A DNA stretch of 64,000 nt from Metellina segmentata (taxonomy: Eukaryota; Arthropoda; Arachnida; Araneae; Tetragnathidae): the NCBI GenBank assembly GCA_947359465.1, contig OX375878.1, forward strand, positions 85,844,377-85,908,376. The letters run 5' to 3'. Shown piece after piece: positions 52,815-64,000 of the stretch. Below the pieces are notes generated by a model, which worked only from the letters and a program-made list of their open reading frames with translations, had not been told where the DNA came from and did not search any database. The translations under genes were made by a program, and so were the position numbers. Each line of letters starts with the position of its first letter. Positions within the stretch are counted from its first letter, which is position 1.

Positions 52815-54000
52815 CTTCTTGATTTTTCCTTAGCAAATCGATCTAAAATTGTAACTGGTGAAATTGCAATATCAAAATGTACATGCAACAAAGCCAAACC
52901 CACTAGCCGATCTTCTCTAATTGTGTTTCAAAGCCATGTCTTCAATCGTTTTAGTGCAGATAAGCTACGCTTGGCGGTTGCTACAGTACTTGGTAATGTT
53001 ACAAGAACTTTCAATAATACGTAGATCTCATGGTACACTGCCAGATCACAGTTTTGTAGTGCTTCAAAAAAAGACTTGAGTACTTTGCCGGTATTGGTAT
53101 TTCCTCGTAGCCATTTGATTCTCCAGTTAATCACCTCAACTTGAAGTGTGTACTGCTCATTTCTTCCTCTCCTAATTCGTCCTTCTTGCTTAGCTCTGTC
53201 CAAAATGCGAGGAGTGACTCTTCATCCGTTTTAATTTTCGCCAAGAGTCGATGGCACTAAATCTTGTAAATAAAAGACATCCAGATATTCCTATGCTAGT
53301 TGGTATTTAAAGTTTTATTTTACGGAGTTTAACAAAGGTAAGTAAACATTTATCCTATAATAATTTTCAGGAGTTATGGCAGGAGCATTTGATTCATGAA
53401 CTTAGCGTCCAACAGTACGTGGGATTTTTCTTTCATTTCCAAGACCATTACGCAACCTCTCTGCATATATTCCCGATATCGGATTCCACATTTTTCTAAA
53501 TTCACTTATTATCGTGATTACCTCAGAGACAGCATCTAGAGTTTTCTTGAGGTCCAAACATTCGGTTAATAAAAACATATGTTGATGACTTAAAACATGT
53601 TGCGTTTAAGACTTTTGAGAGACTAGGGCATAAAAAAATTATGAAGTGCACAATGAATAAATTAGTTTTTGCTTTGGGTGCTGAATTCGAGTTGATATCT
53701 CCTCTAACGCATCCATGATCTTAATGAGATCTGCTTTGAATTTCATAACACCATAGTGTCTTTCGACCCATCGAGTTTCGAAAAGTTCAGAAAGTTGTTC
53801 CCCAATGTTTTTTGAAGACACTACTTCTTTCCGCTGAACCCGTGAAAATCTCACAAATTGTTTGATGATGCTAACAGAATTACGCACGCTTGAAACGGAC
53901 GAAGATTTGGATAGTCAAATTCAGTCGGTGGCTGAAATATGGACAGTGGATTGCATTTACAGCAATTTTTTTAACTTCCATTACTGCATCGCAACAATTA
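52815..54000 (-). pseudogene. hAT-family transposase, C-terminal part
   Basis: Frames include AIHCPYFSHRLNLTI (about 53880-53940), LSELFETRWVERHYGVM (about 53750-53800; compare hAT L-x-x-T-R-W-x-x-R) and LKVLVTLPSTVATAKRSLSA (about 52945-53005, the hAT dimerisation motif L-P-x-T-x-A-x-x-E-R-S-F-S-x-L). The order and motifs match hAT proteins annotated as ZMYM1-like or '52 kDa repressor of the inhibitor of the protein kinase'-like. Several stops and gaps. Confidence 0.7.
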
Positions 54001-55426
54001 CATGTCATCACACAACACGTGTCTGTACTGTGACGGAAGTAAAGCAGGCGCTCGGCGGTAAAGTTGAAAGTACGAGATGCCGCGGAGGTCACGTCGAAGC
54101 ATGAACTCAGCGCGCCGGACCGAAAGTTAACGAGCCGGCGGTCAAGAGTTGGATTTAACCGCGGAGAGGAAAGCGAGATGTCGATATCGCTATGCCGACA
54201 TATAAGACGCTGGCCAGAAGTTAATTTCCGCCGCTTCCAGGATCAGAGGAGACCGCAGAGACTTTTGTACCCGCCGCCGCCACCGACTCGCTAATGAAGT
54301 TACCGGTGGAAGGGGAAAATTAACCGCCAATGGACTGTCGGGTGACTGTAACCGAATAATCTGATTTGTAACCACAAAGGTGGAAACGCTACTTAAGTCA
54401 GTTGTTGTCCTGCCAGCGTCATGTAAACACGCTCTTTAATATGTAACCATTTGTGTATGATACTTCGTAATTGAACTTTAAATAAAAGTTATTTAATATG
54501 GAAATAACTACTTGTTCTAAGTAAGAACAGCCCAGTGATCCTGAATATTGATCATACTTGACATGGACAGCCCGATTTGGAACCAGCCAACGGCGAGAGG
54601 ACAAGTGTGTCAAATGAAACGAGAGGGGGCCCCAACAACCCCCATGGGACTTTCGGAATCGAGACAGAGGGGAAAAGATTTTGAAGAGAGAAGTCAACAG
54701 ACCCGAGGGATCAAACTGATCCGAGGAAGTGGACACCCGTTCACGGTTATCGATACCCCGTTCTCTGGAGAAGTGCTCATCCGAGCACTGCACAAAGGCT
54801 ATGCTAGCCTGCTGGAGTCGACTGCTGTTCGTGGACTGGGAGAAATTTCCCGAACCGGGAGTACGTCTATCAGACGTGAGGAAAGCTCAAACCTGAGCTG
54901 TTGCGTCGGATATTGAAACGGACGTGAGTGCTCATCCGAGCACTGGAGAAAGGCTAGCATAACCCTGCAGGAGTCACGACTGCTGTTCGTTGATTCTGAT
55001 GAATTCCCGACCTGGGAGAACGTCGACCAAGACGTAGAGAAGCTCAAACCTGAGCTGCTGATTTGGAGTGGACGTGAATTTTGGAAAGAGCTGAACCGAG
55101 CGGTCATCGAATTTTCGAGCTCACCCGAACTAGAAAACCTTTTTTTGCACGAGTAAGGACTGGAGAAGGGTTCACCCGAGCCGGAGAGTAAACGGAGTCC
55201 CGAGGCCAAGGACAATTCACCATGTTCGGTAAAATCAGTCACCTGGACTCTGCCTGTATAGTATACACGACCTACATATCCGTCAAAACTGTTCGTACTT
55301 TTCCATAATAAATACATCAGCCCAGAACACTGCGAACGATCTTTTCTAGTAGACGACGCTACCATGTCCAACACGTCACAGTACCAATACTAATCATTAT
55401 GGAAGAATCCATAGTCTCAAATTCTC
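54001..55426 (+). other. Insert in the hAT element: probable LTR and leader of a retroelement
   Basis: GC-richer than its surroundings. It has a TATA-like TATAAGACG at 54200, AATAAA at about 54480, and a leader with a degenerate 155-bp direct repeat ('gtgctcatccgagcac' at 54773 and 54928). This layout resembles the repeat-bearing gypsy leader at 41.2-43.4 kb, but the sequence differs. No gag or pol follows. Boundaries uncertain. Confidence 0.35.
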
Positions 55427-55479
55427 TCGTTGTGTTGCTCTAGTATGACGTTAACTAAAAAATTACCATTACCATTACC
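55427..55479 (+). mobile_element. 5'-truncated SINE tail with short target duplication
   Basis: 'cgttgtgttgctctagtatg', then TTAACTAAAAAATTACC with ATTACC repeats: only the last about 50 bases of the SINE. CAAATTCT flanks it at 55418-55425 and 55480-55487. Confidence 0.7.
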
Positions 55480-55487
55480 CAAATTCT

Positions 55488-56039
55488 GAACTATCTTAAC
55501 TTTGTGACCAATCGCAACTCCAGTTCGTTTTTATATCAGCCGAAGTTGACACGGTAGTGGGCTTCTTTGGGAGCAGAAAGTGCTTAAAATTGCGACGTGC
55601 GTTGCAGAACAAACAAAATCTTTGCAGAACAACTTTTCTTCAATTTTAACAACATTTTGGCAGATTTTTTTTTTCAATCATAAGTTACTATATTCTGCAG
55701 TGCAAAGAGCGCTCTTTGACACACCTTTTTTTCTAGCTACTGAACAACCTCCCTATACCACACAAATTACCATAAACCCTTTATAAATAACATCTCTCAT
55801 GTTAATGACAAAATATTCAACTTCAAAAGTTATCGACAGAATTGCAAATTCTGAAAGTATGCCTTGGTTTTAAATATAGTAAGCTAATTAATTTTAATGT
55901 TATTTATTATAAATATGTACATAATACATATCTAGCCGATAATTGTGTTTTACGTCTGTTTTTGATTTTACTGCAGTTTTCAAAATACGGACAAAATGCC
56001 TGCAGAACAATTGCTTTGAGTTGTGTAGCAGAACACTGA
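55488..56039. other. Unassigned part of the insert in the hAT element
   Basis: No recognised coding content. Confidence 0.3.
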
Positions 56040-56510
56040 ATATAATTCTGCACCTGGGTTTGGGAGTGCTACTATTTGATTTTGGTAAAAGAGTACACGT
56101 CAACTTCCGAAAACTAAAACGTCAAGGAATCGTCATGAACTTCCATTCTTCTTGCTTCACCAGTCACGTATCTTAGTAAAAATGTCAATTGAGAAATATG
56201 GGAAACATCTGCAGTTTCATCAAACTCTGTGCTATATACACCTGTTTCACGAACTTGTGCAACGATAGGAGACTTTGGAGGAGTTTTACGATGAGTTTTA
56301 GAAGATTCGAAATATTTCCGAATAACTTCGTCTCCAGCGGACATTCTGAACCGCAACAAAGCACGAAAATTTCCTTCATTTGTCGTTGATGTCAATGAAA
56401 ATGCAATATTACCATCATCTCGGTGACCATGCAAAGCTAGGTTTTGCTTGCCACACAGCTGAACCGCTTCAATAATTGATAGCATAATTTTTAGATTCCA
56501 ATCGATTAAT
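56040..56510 (-). pseudogene. hAT-family transposase, N-terminal part
   Basis: The minus-strand frame (56114-56485) reads LSIIEAVQLCGKQNLALHGH, GNFRALLRFRMSAGD, and EFDETADVSHISQLTFLLRYV. These are conserved blocks of ZMYM1-like hAT transposases: I-x-x-x-x-x-C-x-x-Q-x-x-x-L-R-G-H, and D-E-T-x-D-x-S with the first catalytic Asp. A stop or frameshift and the 2-kb insert separate it from the part at 52815-54000. Confidence 0.75.
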
Positions 56511-58220
56511 TCTTGGTGATAAGTACATACTTGATTAGCAACATTTCGAGAAGGATTTTCGTACGTTTCAATGAAGTTTGAGGCTGCCTCGAATGTTTGC
56601 TTATAATAGTGGGGTAGTATATAGTAGTTTGCTTATAATAGTAGTACCTCCTTCAAATAAGAGACGAACATCGTAAGAATGCGGTCGCTCTATAAGATGC
56701 TCCGATTTGACGAGCCTTATGGTTTCATAGCAGATTTGATCCATAACAATGCTGTGCCCTCGTACTCTTTAATGAATCTTAACTTGTAAATAATTTTCAA
56801 ATTTATCTTTTAAATAAAGTTTACTGTGTTGTAACCAGTCTGAGCTCTAATTAAAGACCAGAAACGGGACACTGGATAAACTGAGGGAGGGAAAGCAAGG
56901 CCAAAGTCTCCCCCAAATGATTTTTTAATTTATTTGAAAAAAACGTTGGCGTTCGTCTAGCATTTGGGAGGGGAGATTACCCCTCCTGAAATCTGCCACT
57001 GGTAGTACTCGGAAGTATAGGCATGGCTAGGGTTGATGAATGAAGGGGAGGGTCAGTCCCTAGAAGTATGGACTGTACACCAGTAAAAAAGTGAAGCATC
57101 TGGAGACATCTCAAGGAAATTTCTGTATTTTTATGTTAAAAATCACACATGTATTAATAAATTTTTTCGTAATACATTGATGAAATTATTAAATATTTTG
57201 CGTCTAGCAAATGTGTCACTTTCATTTTAAACAATGATGTTTTATTGTATCATACACGAGAAACACATTGTTTGGTTTAACAACAAATTATTTAAAGACT
57301 GTCGTGAATTACATTAAAATCCTGCTAATTCAACCCCCCCCCCCCCGGTTAATACAAACTAACTGTTTTTAAAACTTGTAAAACAAAATACAGTAACAAT
57401 ATAATATATTAACATTATTGAAATAAAAAACATCATTGGTAAGAATGCATACTTTTAGATATTTAGTTTATCAATGAATTAAAAAAAGAATAGAAAAATA
57501 GTCACTAGAACTCTTCATGAACTATTAAATTTGGATAAAATTAATCAGTTTTTGCTGTGGTAAATAAGACAAACATTTCACTTTTGTTGTGGAATTATTT
57601 ATATTATGAGCGTAAAAATAATTTTTACTTAATATAATCTAGTTCAAATAGCCATAAAGCTCCGATTGCTCGTTATTAACAAATTTGACTGTCTTGTTCG
57701 ACGAACTGAATGGGGGGGTTGAAGCCCCAAATTCTCTGGTTACGCATATGAACAAATGTACCATTGTTTCATTGATTACATTTTTTATTACACAAGTAAA
57801 ACATTAATTAAAAGTTCTGAATAGTTTGAGTAGTTGTTAATAAAGTATTAATTTGAGAAAAACTCATATATATATATATATACATTTTCAAAAATTTTCT
57901 CAACTAATTGGGTGGGTGGAGAGTCTGGTTACGCCTATGCCTAACAGAACACCTAAAGACATTGTTTCCAGACCATCCATCTATGCCTGGATCTTTATTT
58001 GAATTTCAGCCGGTTGTCAAAGTGTAGGGCCATCAAAAACTCTGGCTAATTGGTTTTGATCATAAAACAGAAATTTTCCCTTCGTCCATGGAAACTTGGA
58101 GATAGTTTGCAATTGAAATACTATTATCAGACATAAGAAAGTCGATTGTACACTGCTAAAAATATTGTAACGCCCGGAATCCAGTGTTCAATCGCAATGA
58201 AACTTAGCATGTGCGATGTA
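56511..58220. other. hAT left-over, then unassigned sequence
   Basis: To 57001 it is the terminal non-coding part of the hAT element. Beyond that is AT-rich sequence with a C tract (about 57336-57348) and an (AT)n run (about 57867-57884). 'tctggttacgcctatg' (about 57923) resembles a hAT end but no partner was identified. Confidence 0.35.
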
Positions 58221-59365
58221 CAGGGGTAGAACAAAAATATGGAATCGCATCGTGAAATGCATGCTTGAAAAGAAATGTTTATTCTAGTGAAATGTGTGGG
58301 TGGCGCTAGTGTTTTCGCCGACTGACGCCAGCAATACAACGTCGTAAATACGCTGCACAGGTCAGTCATTGTCAGAGCAATGTTCTGTGAAGTTGTAATT
58401 GCAACATGTCAGAGCTAACAGACTTCGAACATGGGCAAATTATTGGTGCTCGTCTGGTAGGTGCTTCCGTAAGAAGGTAGGCAACGTGTTGAGTTTCGAG
58501 AGGTACTGTATCTAAGATTTATTCCGCATATTTGAAAAGTGAAATAACATCAAACGCTAAATTACAGCGCGGACGAAAGCGTGTTGAGTGATCGTGACAG
58601 ACGGATCGTTAAGCAGGATTGTGACTAAAAATAAGACCACAGCTGCAAAAGTTACTGCTGAAATGAATGCTCACAAACACTGTGAGTACCAAAACATTAA
58701 GAAGGGAGCTCCATAAGCAGGGTTGTTCTGGCCAAGCTGCAATTCAAAAACCATTCATCAGTGATAGTAATGCCTGCAATAGGAAAGTGTTTTTTAAGTC
58801 ATAATTTGGTCGGATGAGTCTTGTTTCCCACTTCTGGCGAACGCCATCCCAAGCCCATAATACAGACTGCTTGTTGCCAAGAGTGAAACATGACGGGGGT
58901 TCTGTGATGGTTTTGGCAGTCATATCGTGGGCATCTGTGGGCCCCATGATTACTCTTAAGGCCAAGGATTATGTGAACAATTTGGTCGATCAAATTCAAC
59001 CCATGGTACAAACTTTGTTCTCCATTGGTGATGGTGTTCCAAAAGACAAAGCCCTTGTCCACACAGCTTACATCGTCCTGGACTGGTTTTCTGAGCACGA
59101 GGATGATTTGTCACATTTGCACTGGCCACCAATATTATTGAATCTTCGTGGTCTACATTTGAGAGGAAAGTGCGTGATCGCTATCTGAACATGCCACCAA
59201 TTTGCAGGAAGAATGGTACAAGATTCCGTTGGCAAGCATACAGGACTGTATTTATCCATTCCGAGAAGACTGAAAGCTGTTTTGAATGCCAACGGTTTTC
59301 CTACACCACATTAGGCAAGGTTACATGTTTTTTTTAGGCGTTTCCATATTTTTGTCCAACTTCTG
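58221..59365 (+). mobile_element. Tc1-like transposon with degenerate transposase
   Basis: Termini CAGGGGTAGAACAAAAATAT (58221) and the reverse complement of the right end, CAGAAGTTGGACAAAAATAT (to 59365), have TA outside both. The transposase starts MSELTDFEHGQIIGARLVGA at 58405 and continues in broken frames (RRELHKQGCSGQAA, FGRMSLVSHFWR, HDGGSVMVLAVISW, VHTAYIVLDWFSEHEDDLSH). The catalytic D-N-A-P block is changed to DKALVH. Stops and shifts. Inactive. Confidence 0.8.
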
Positions 59366-59659
59366 TATATTCAAGTATAGAGATAAAAAAAAAAGATCCT
59401 CCCCAGCCACACCTATTTTTTCTTTCTTTTGGAAGGATATTTATTTTCTTCATTTAAAAAGCATATGATTTTAAAACCATGTAAACAAATTTTTTAATCA
59501 CGATTTTTAAATGTTTTTTTTTTTTTTTTTTGACATAGCGTGAAGAATTTTTTCCTTTTCTTTGAAAGATTGTCTAATTAAAAAAAAAGTCTAAAATAGT
59601 GTTGTATTTTTCTTCTGACGAGAAGAATGTGCATTTTTTAAAGTCTGCCTTTGTTGATC

Positions 59660-61450
59660 AGTATCATCTGAGACTTGCCACCCCTTCAATAATTGCCTGG
59701 GCAAGTGCTGCTTCCTTACAATCTTTATATCGCCTACTTGAGCCTATCATTGGCTTCCTTTAACAATTTTGAAGCACTGTACAATACCTCTTCCTTACAT
59801 ATAATTTTAAGTTTTCGTCTTCTATTACCCTTCTTTTCTTTGCCAGCTGCTTAATTTTTTTCTCTCTGCTTCCAGTGTCTTTTTTTCCCTGTCTTTCCCT
59901 AATTTTTCTTGTGCCTTCCATTTTATATCTTCTAAATAAGCATTGTAGGCTTTATATGCAACCCTTCCCATATCCATTAGCCTTGATGTGATCATCATCA
60001 AATAAGTTTGATTGCCAAAATTAGCCAAGCTACTTTTGACCATCATCAATGCATTGAGTGTGCATTCTGACATTGATGCTCTGTCTCCAGTCAAAGCTCT
60101 TCCTACGGCTGAGAAGCCATGTTCAATGTCAGCACTACCATAAGAAAGTGACAGAGAAGCGTTCACTAGGTTTTGACACAACTGGGTACTAAGGATCCAC
60201 ACCACTAATGTCTCGCAGTCTGAAGAACTGGTAACAGTAAACATCAATAGGCTTCATTCTAGATCCTTTGCCAAATTCTCTTTGGAGTAATTTTCACTCC
60301 TCCAGCAGTGTGTCTGTTGGGACCTCCCTTGACATTGCTCTTGCAACTTCCAATACTTGTCGTACACTCTCACTACTGAGTCTCTCAAGAGGACAAAGAC
60401 AGGATAAACTTTTAAGGGGATGAACTGAAGGATGACTTTCTTTGAAAGAAATTTAACGTTAGCAATGTAATGCTTCTCAGCCCTTAGAAAAAAAATGAAA
60501 TTCCTTTCCTTCTCTTTCACATTCTGTAGCACTTCAGAAATTTGATCTCCAATTACAGTATCAGCCAGAGGCAAGTTTCTGAGGACATATATATTCCATT
60601 TCATCCATCTTCAAATCTTGAATGAATTTCGCTTTGTAAATCCTACATAAAAATTGTTCTTATCAAAAATTCAAGTTGAGAATGAAGGTTATGTATTAGA
60701 GGTTACTTTTTCTGAAGAAATTTGGTCACACAATTAAATATACTTGCACTTGATATGACAAACATCACCTCAGCTTTCATAGTTTCTCTTCCAAGTAAAC
60801 AAACAATTTTCGTAGCCTAGTCTTTGTATCGGGTTTGGCTTCTTTATTGACATGTAGTCAAGGAAACACTTTTGCACTGCAATCCAGTGCTGAAGCAACC
60901 TTTCACCAGCTGGCATTAGGCTTAACCATCTGCTTGATGAAATAGTGAGTGGGAAATTTCAAGTCTCCTTGAATATGTTTGTACGTTGACCAACACTTAG
61001 GTCACTGATTAAAAAAATCTGTGAATACAAACAACTAGTTCAGACACATCTTCTTCAAGTTCTTTTAGACCTTTAAGAAAAGCATTATGTATTGTGTGAA
61101 AATTACATGTCCCAATGTTAATTAGTTCTTTATTTTTGGGTAGAAAGTAATGAGTCATTGATCTTTAAGAAAACCTGACATGCTGACATTGGGCCCATCA
61201 GAGCAGTTGAGATTGTGGAAGGGTTAACTCACCCAGAGCTTGCAATATCTTGCCACATAAAATATCCGCAGTTCCAGATCCTATATAAAATTTCTTTAAA
61301 TGTTCGCAAACGATTTTACCTTGTCGATCTGATCAATATCTCACACCAGTTAACTGATGACAAGATTATCTTATTTGGAGATACTTGATGCTCCAATTCA
61401 TTTTGCGAACCGAAACCAATATTATAGCAGCCAAAGGCAACCTTAGCATC
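59660..61450 (-). pseudogene. hAT-like transposase remnant
   Basis: The minus-strand frame 59825-60247 contains NASLSLSYGSADIEHGFSAV and TLNALMMVKSSL, matching the hAT C-terminal dimerisation region (L-S-x-S-x-G-x-A-D-V-E-R-x-F-S). Upstream, 60254-60604 holds another coherent frame (SEVLQNVKEKERNFIFFLRA). Further fragments (NIGTCNFHTIHNAF, about 61080-61120) resemble G-T-C-x-x-H-x-x-H-x-A-F of such transposases. A different family from the hAT at 52-57 kb. Extensively broken. Confidence 0.55.
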
Positions 61451-61507
61451 ACATTACGAATGCCTCAAAATTAATATAAAAAAGGTTTGATTTTGGCGGA
61501 AACACAG

Positions 61508-61554
61508 GTGTCATTCAGAAGGGGGAGGGGAATTGTCCCTGTTCTGAATGACAC
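61508..61554. repeat. 13-bp perfect hairpin
   Basis: GTGTCATTCAGAA (61508-61520) and TTCTGAATGACAC (61542-61554) flank a purine-rich loop. Possibly the terminus of the adjoining hAT remnant. Confidence 0.7.
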
Positions 61555-61586
61555 TTAAATGGCGTACCTGCCGTTGTGGATAACAG

Positions 61587-62164
61587 GTCTGGACTAGGGA
61601 TGCGACATCGATAGCAAAACATCGATGTTCAAAATTAAAACATCGATGTTGATAATACATCGACCCAAAACCATCGTTGTTTTTAAAATTCAGTGTATTT
61701 AAACTTTTTTTTCCATTTCTTAAAACTGGTTTACCAACTATTGATGCGACATTGATGTTGATAATACATCGTCCCCAAACCATCGACGTTTTTAAAATTA
61801 AGTGCATTTAAACTTGTTTCCCCATTTCTTGAAACTGGTTTAGCAACTAGTGATGTGACATCGGCTCCAATACATCAATGTTTTTTTCTAAAACATCAAT
61901 GCTTAGAAAACATTGACATCGTTGTCACATCCCTACTTTTCAGACCCTTCATCCTTGGTCACTTTGGTCTAAAAGTATGTTCAATTTGCTGATTATGAAA
62001 ATTATGCTACTTGGTTTATTTTTTTAATTTTTATAACAGTACTGTTTTCATTTAAAAATAAAACATCAACAACGTAAAAACATCAATGTTACCAAAACAT
62101 CGATGTTTTTTAAAAAACATGAAAATAGACATTCAAAACATCGATGTCACATCCTAGTCCGGAC
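61587..62164. mobile_element. CATCGATG-rich repeat cluster, MITE-like
   Basis: Outer inverted ends GTCTGGACTAGGGATG (61587) and CATCCTAGTCCGGAC (to 62164). An inner end CACATCCCTA occurs at about 61927-61936. Dense AACATCGATGTT palindromes. A 109-bp unit ('gttgataatacatcg' at 61648 and 61757) is duplicated. Non-coding. Confidence 0.6.
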
Positions 62165-62319
62165 AAGTTCCAATGCAAGACGAAATTACACAATATGTAC
62201 TAGGCAACTGATAATTTCAGCACTGGAGAAGTAAAAAAAAAAATCAAGGACTTTTCACCATGTCCGTAATTTTCAAGAGCCCAGAAATTATAGCAATACC
62301 TTGGAAAAGCAGTTGCATG

Positions 62320-62472
62320 GAGACATCCTCCTCCTAGAGATATAAATGCCCTAAAGACTGCATTTCTGGAGGATTGGAACTTAATTCCTGAAACTGTGGT
62401 TAACAACACTATTGCCAGCATGAAATCATGTGATATGTGTGTACTAGTCGTGGACAATCACATTCCATATTA
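62320..62472 (+). pseudogene. Tc1-like transposase, C-terminal remnant
   Basis: NALKTAFLEDWNLIPETVVN, then NTIASMKSCDMC and a stop at about 62470, matches the Tc1 end L-x-x-x-L-x-x-x-W-x-x-I-P-x-x-x-x-x-x-x-I-x-S-M. Nothing else of the element remains. Confidence 0.65.
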
Positions 62473-64000
62473 AATTCATAAGCCTTCATTTTTGTCTGAG
62501 TTATTCTTTTTTTTTCTTCCGAACTCTCCTTGTCACATATCATTGCCATTTTTATGGTTTCATGCTAGTTTTATATCATATGCAGTGTTCTTAAATTTTT
62601 CCTTTGTATTTATGTGTTATGTTATGTCTCATTCTAGGGGACAAATGCATAAAATTATAGGTCACAGTTTCTGAGAAATCCACGATTCTATGAATGTTAT
62701 AATTTTGGACACCATTGTAGTTAATTCCATTAATTAAAGCTTAATGTCTTTTTTGTCAATAATAGTAACAAAACTTGAAAGTAATTTCATTCAACTATAA
62801 AATAAATTCTAAAGGTTTTTATTTTTTATTGTTGAAGTCCAATTTACAATGCCTGCACATGTAAAAAGCAAACTGGTTTCACAGCAAATTCTACATAAGT
62901 ATCAACAAAATTAAGTAAATTTTCTTTTCAATTTTATACAGTTTTTGTGTAAAAATTTGAAAGAAATTGCCTAAAGATCAGGATTTAAAGAGGACTAAAA
63001 TTTTTTTCAAATTTCATATCTGTGAAGTGTTTCATTTTAAAATATCCAAAAAATAGATAATATAATTTTTAGTCAGATAATAATTTAAAACTTTGTGTCT
63101 ACAAACATAACATTAGGAAGAAAAATAATTTTCAATCTTTACAAAATATCATGAAAAGAAATCAAAAACTACTTTAAAACAATGAAATGATATGCTGACA
63201 AAATCTAAAACACAACTCTCACCCACCAAGTGATAATTAAATATTTTGTACAAATATTAGCAATACACCTAAAAGAAAAATCACTCATCCATGTAATGTA
63301 CAGAGTGAACTCTATAAATACTACTTTCATACCCCATTGAGATTACAATGGATTTCATAGAAAATATTTACATGAAAGGTTTTAAAAACAAACTTTTTTT
63401 ACAGATTGCAAGAAACTTGTAGCACTGTAAATACAAAAGTAAAATAGAACAATTTTGTTTTATGCATCTTATTGAAGCTAACTATACAACTCATACATTA
63501 GCTATATAAGAATATATTTTTGATTCCCAGAAAATGCCAGTTTTATATACAAACCCCTGTGACCAAACATTTTCTAGAAGACAAGTGAACAGTTCATTGA
63601 AAAACATGCATTAACTTCTAATCACAAACTTTAAAAAATGTAATGGATATTTCACTGTTCATGATAATAGCTTAGTATTATTAGAAGATATAAGGCACAG
63701 TGAAATAACAATCCGAACAAATCATTTGGCATATTCTAAGTTATTATATTGATTTTCTGGGGACAATTTTTCATCTCAATTTTGTGCTTGCTACATTTGT
63801 TCAAGGACAAGACACTTGGAATGCAGGACGTAAAATGAAATGTAAGACTCAACTATGTAGAATGATTAGATTAATCTTAATACTGATATAAAATTTAATA
63901 TCAAATACCTTTTCAGCAACAAAGATTAAATTCATACATCATTGTGTGGGTACACATCCAAAAAATTGAGATTAAAAATATAAAAATGGTAAAGTATATT
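62473..64000. other. Unassigned AT-rich sequence to the end of the window
   Basis: No gene, RNA or mobile element recognised. It could be a long intron or 3'UTR of a gene beyond the window. Confidence 0.4.

Larger units (their letters stand above)
52395..57001 (-). mobile_element. hAT transposon (ZMYM1/P-repressor-like transposase), invaded by other elements
   Basis: Ends CAGTGGCGGATGTTGG (52395) and ATCTGCCACTG (to 57001) are imperfect inverted repeats with the CAGTGGC start common to hAT. Flanking 8-mers do not match, so the duplication has decayed or one end is secondary. A minus-strand transposase runs from about 56500 down to 52815, interrupted by about 2 kb (roughly 54000-56040). Confidence 0.6.

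Overview
The window is nuclear DNA of a multicellular animal. It is AT-rich and gene-poor, with spliced genes, AATAAA-type 3' ends, tRNA-derived SINEs and many decayed transposons. Two host genes are recognisable: the 3' part of a PAK1IP1/MAK11-like WD40 gene (exons at 854-951, 1368-1467 and 4108-4188, plus strand) and a complete single-exon RBM5/RBM10-like splicing-factor gene (10291-12825, minus strand). They converge. The mobile-element spectrum (Tc1/mariner types including a DUF4817-like transposase, Helitrons, hAT, tRNA-SINEs) suggests an arthropod, perhaps a chelicerate such as a spider. That is inference, not proof.

Layout. 1-7.4 kb: end of the PAK1IP1-like gene, whose probable 3'UTR intron carries a Tc1-like element that itself carries a foldback element. 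7.4-10.3 kb: intergenic. 10.3-12.8 kb: RBM5/10. 13-21 kb: SINE traces, a decayed SGNH/GDSL-type esterase domain, two more foldback copies and a mariner remnant. 21.8-29.4 kb: a nested block between inverted termini CCCAGGTAGCAC/GTGCTACCTGGG. It holds a broken copia element, two small hAT MITEs with intact 8-bp target duplications, and a well preserved DD41D Tc1/mariner-type transposon with 122-bp terminal inverted repeats. 30-36 kb: a cluster of one SINE family, several copies with perfect target duplications, plus a second esterase fragment. 37-40.7 kb: mariner, Helitron, Tc1 and MITE remnants.

41.2-48.9 kb: a Ty3/gypsy-class retrotransposon whose integrase lies before its reverse transcriptase, an order known from Gmr1-like elements. 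A 642-bp Helitron is inserted in the RT and the break can be placed to the base. 49.35-51.76 kb: a Helitron with intact ends but an internally deleted Rep/helicase gene. 52.4-57.0 kb: a hAT element (ZMYM1/P-repressor-like transposase) split by what looks like an LTR-retroelement leader. 58.2-62.5 kb: Tc1 and hAT pseudogenes and a CATCGATG-rich repeat. 62.5-64 kb: nothing recognised.

The two host genes have no evident functional link beyond proximity. The rest is best read as a layered record of insertions. The most unusual items are the IN-before-RT gypsy element, the unclassified CCCAGGTAGCAC element with subterminal arrays, and two separate remnants of a retroelement-style esterase domain.
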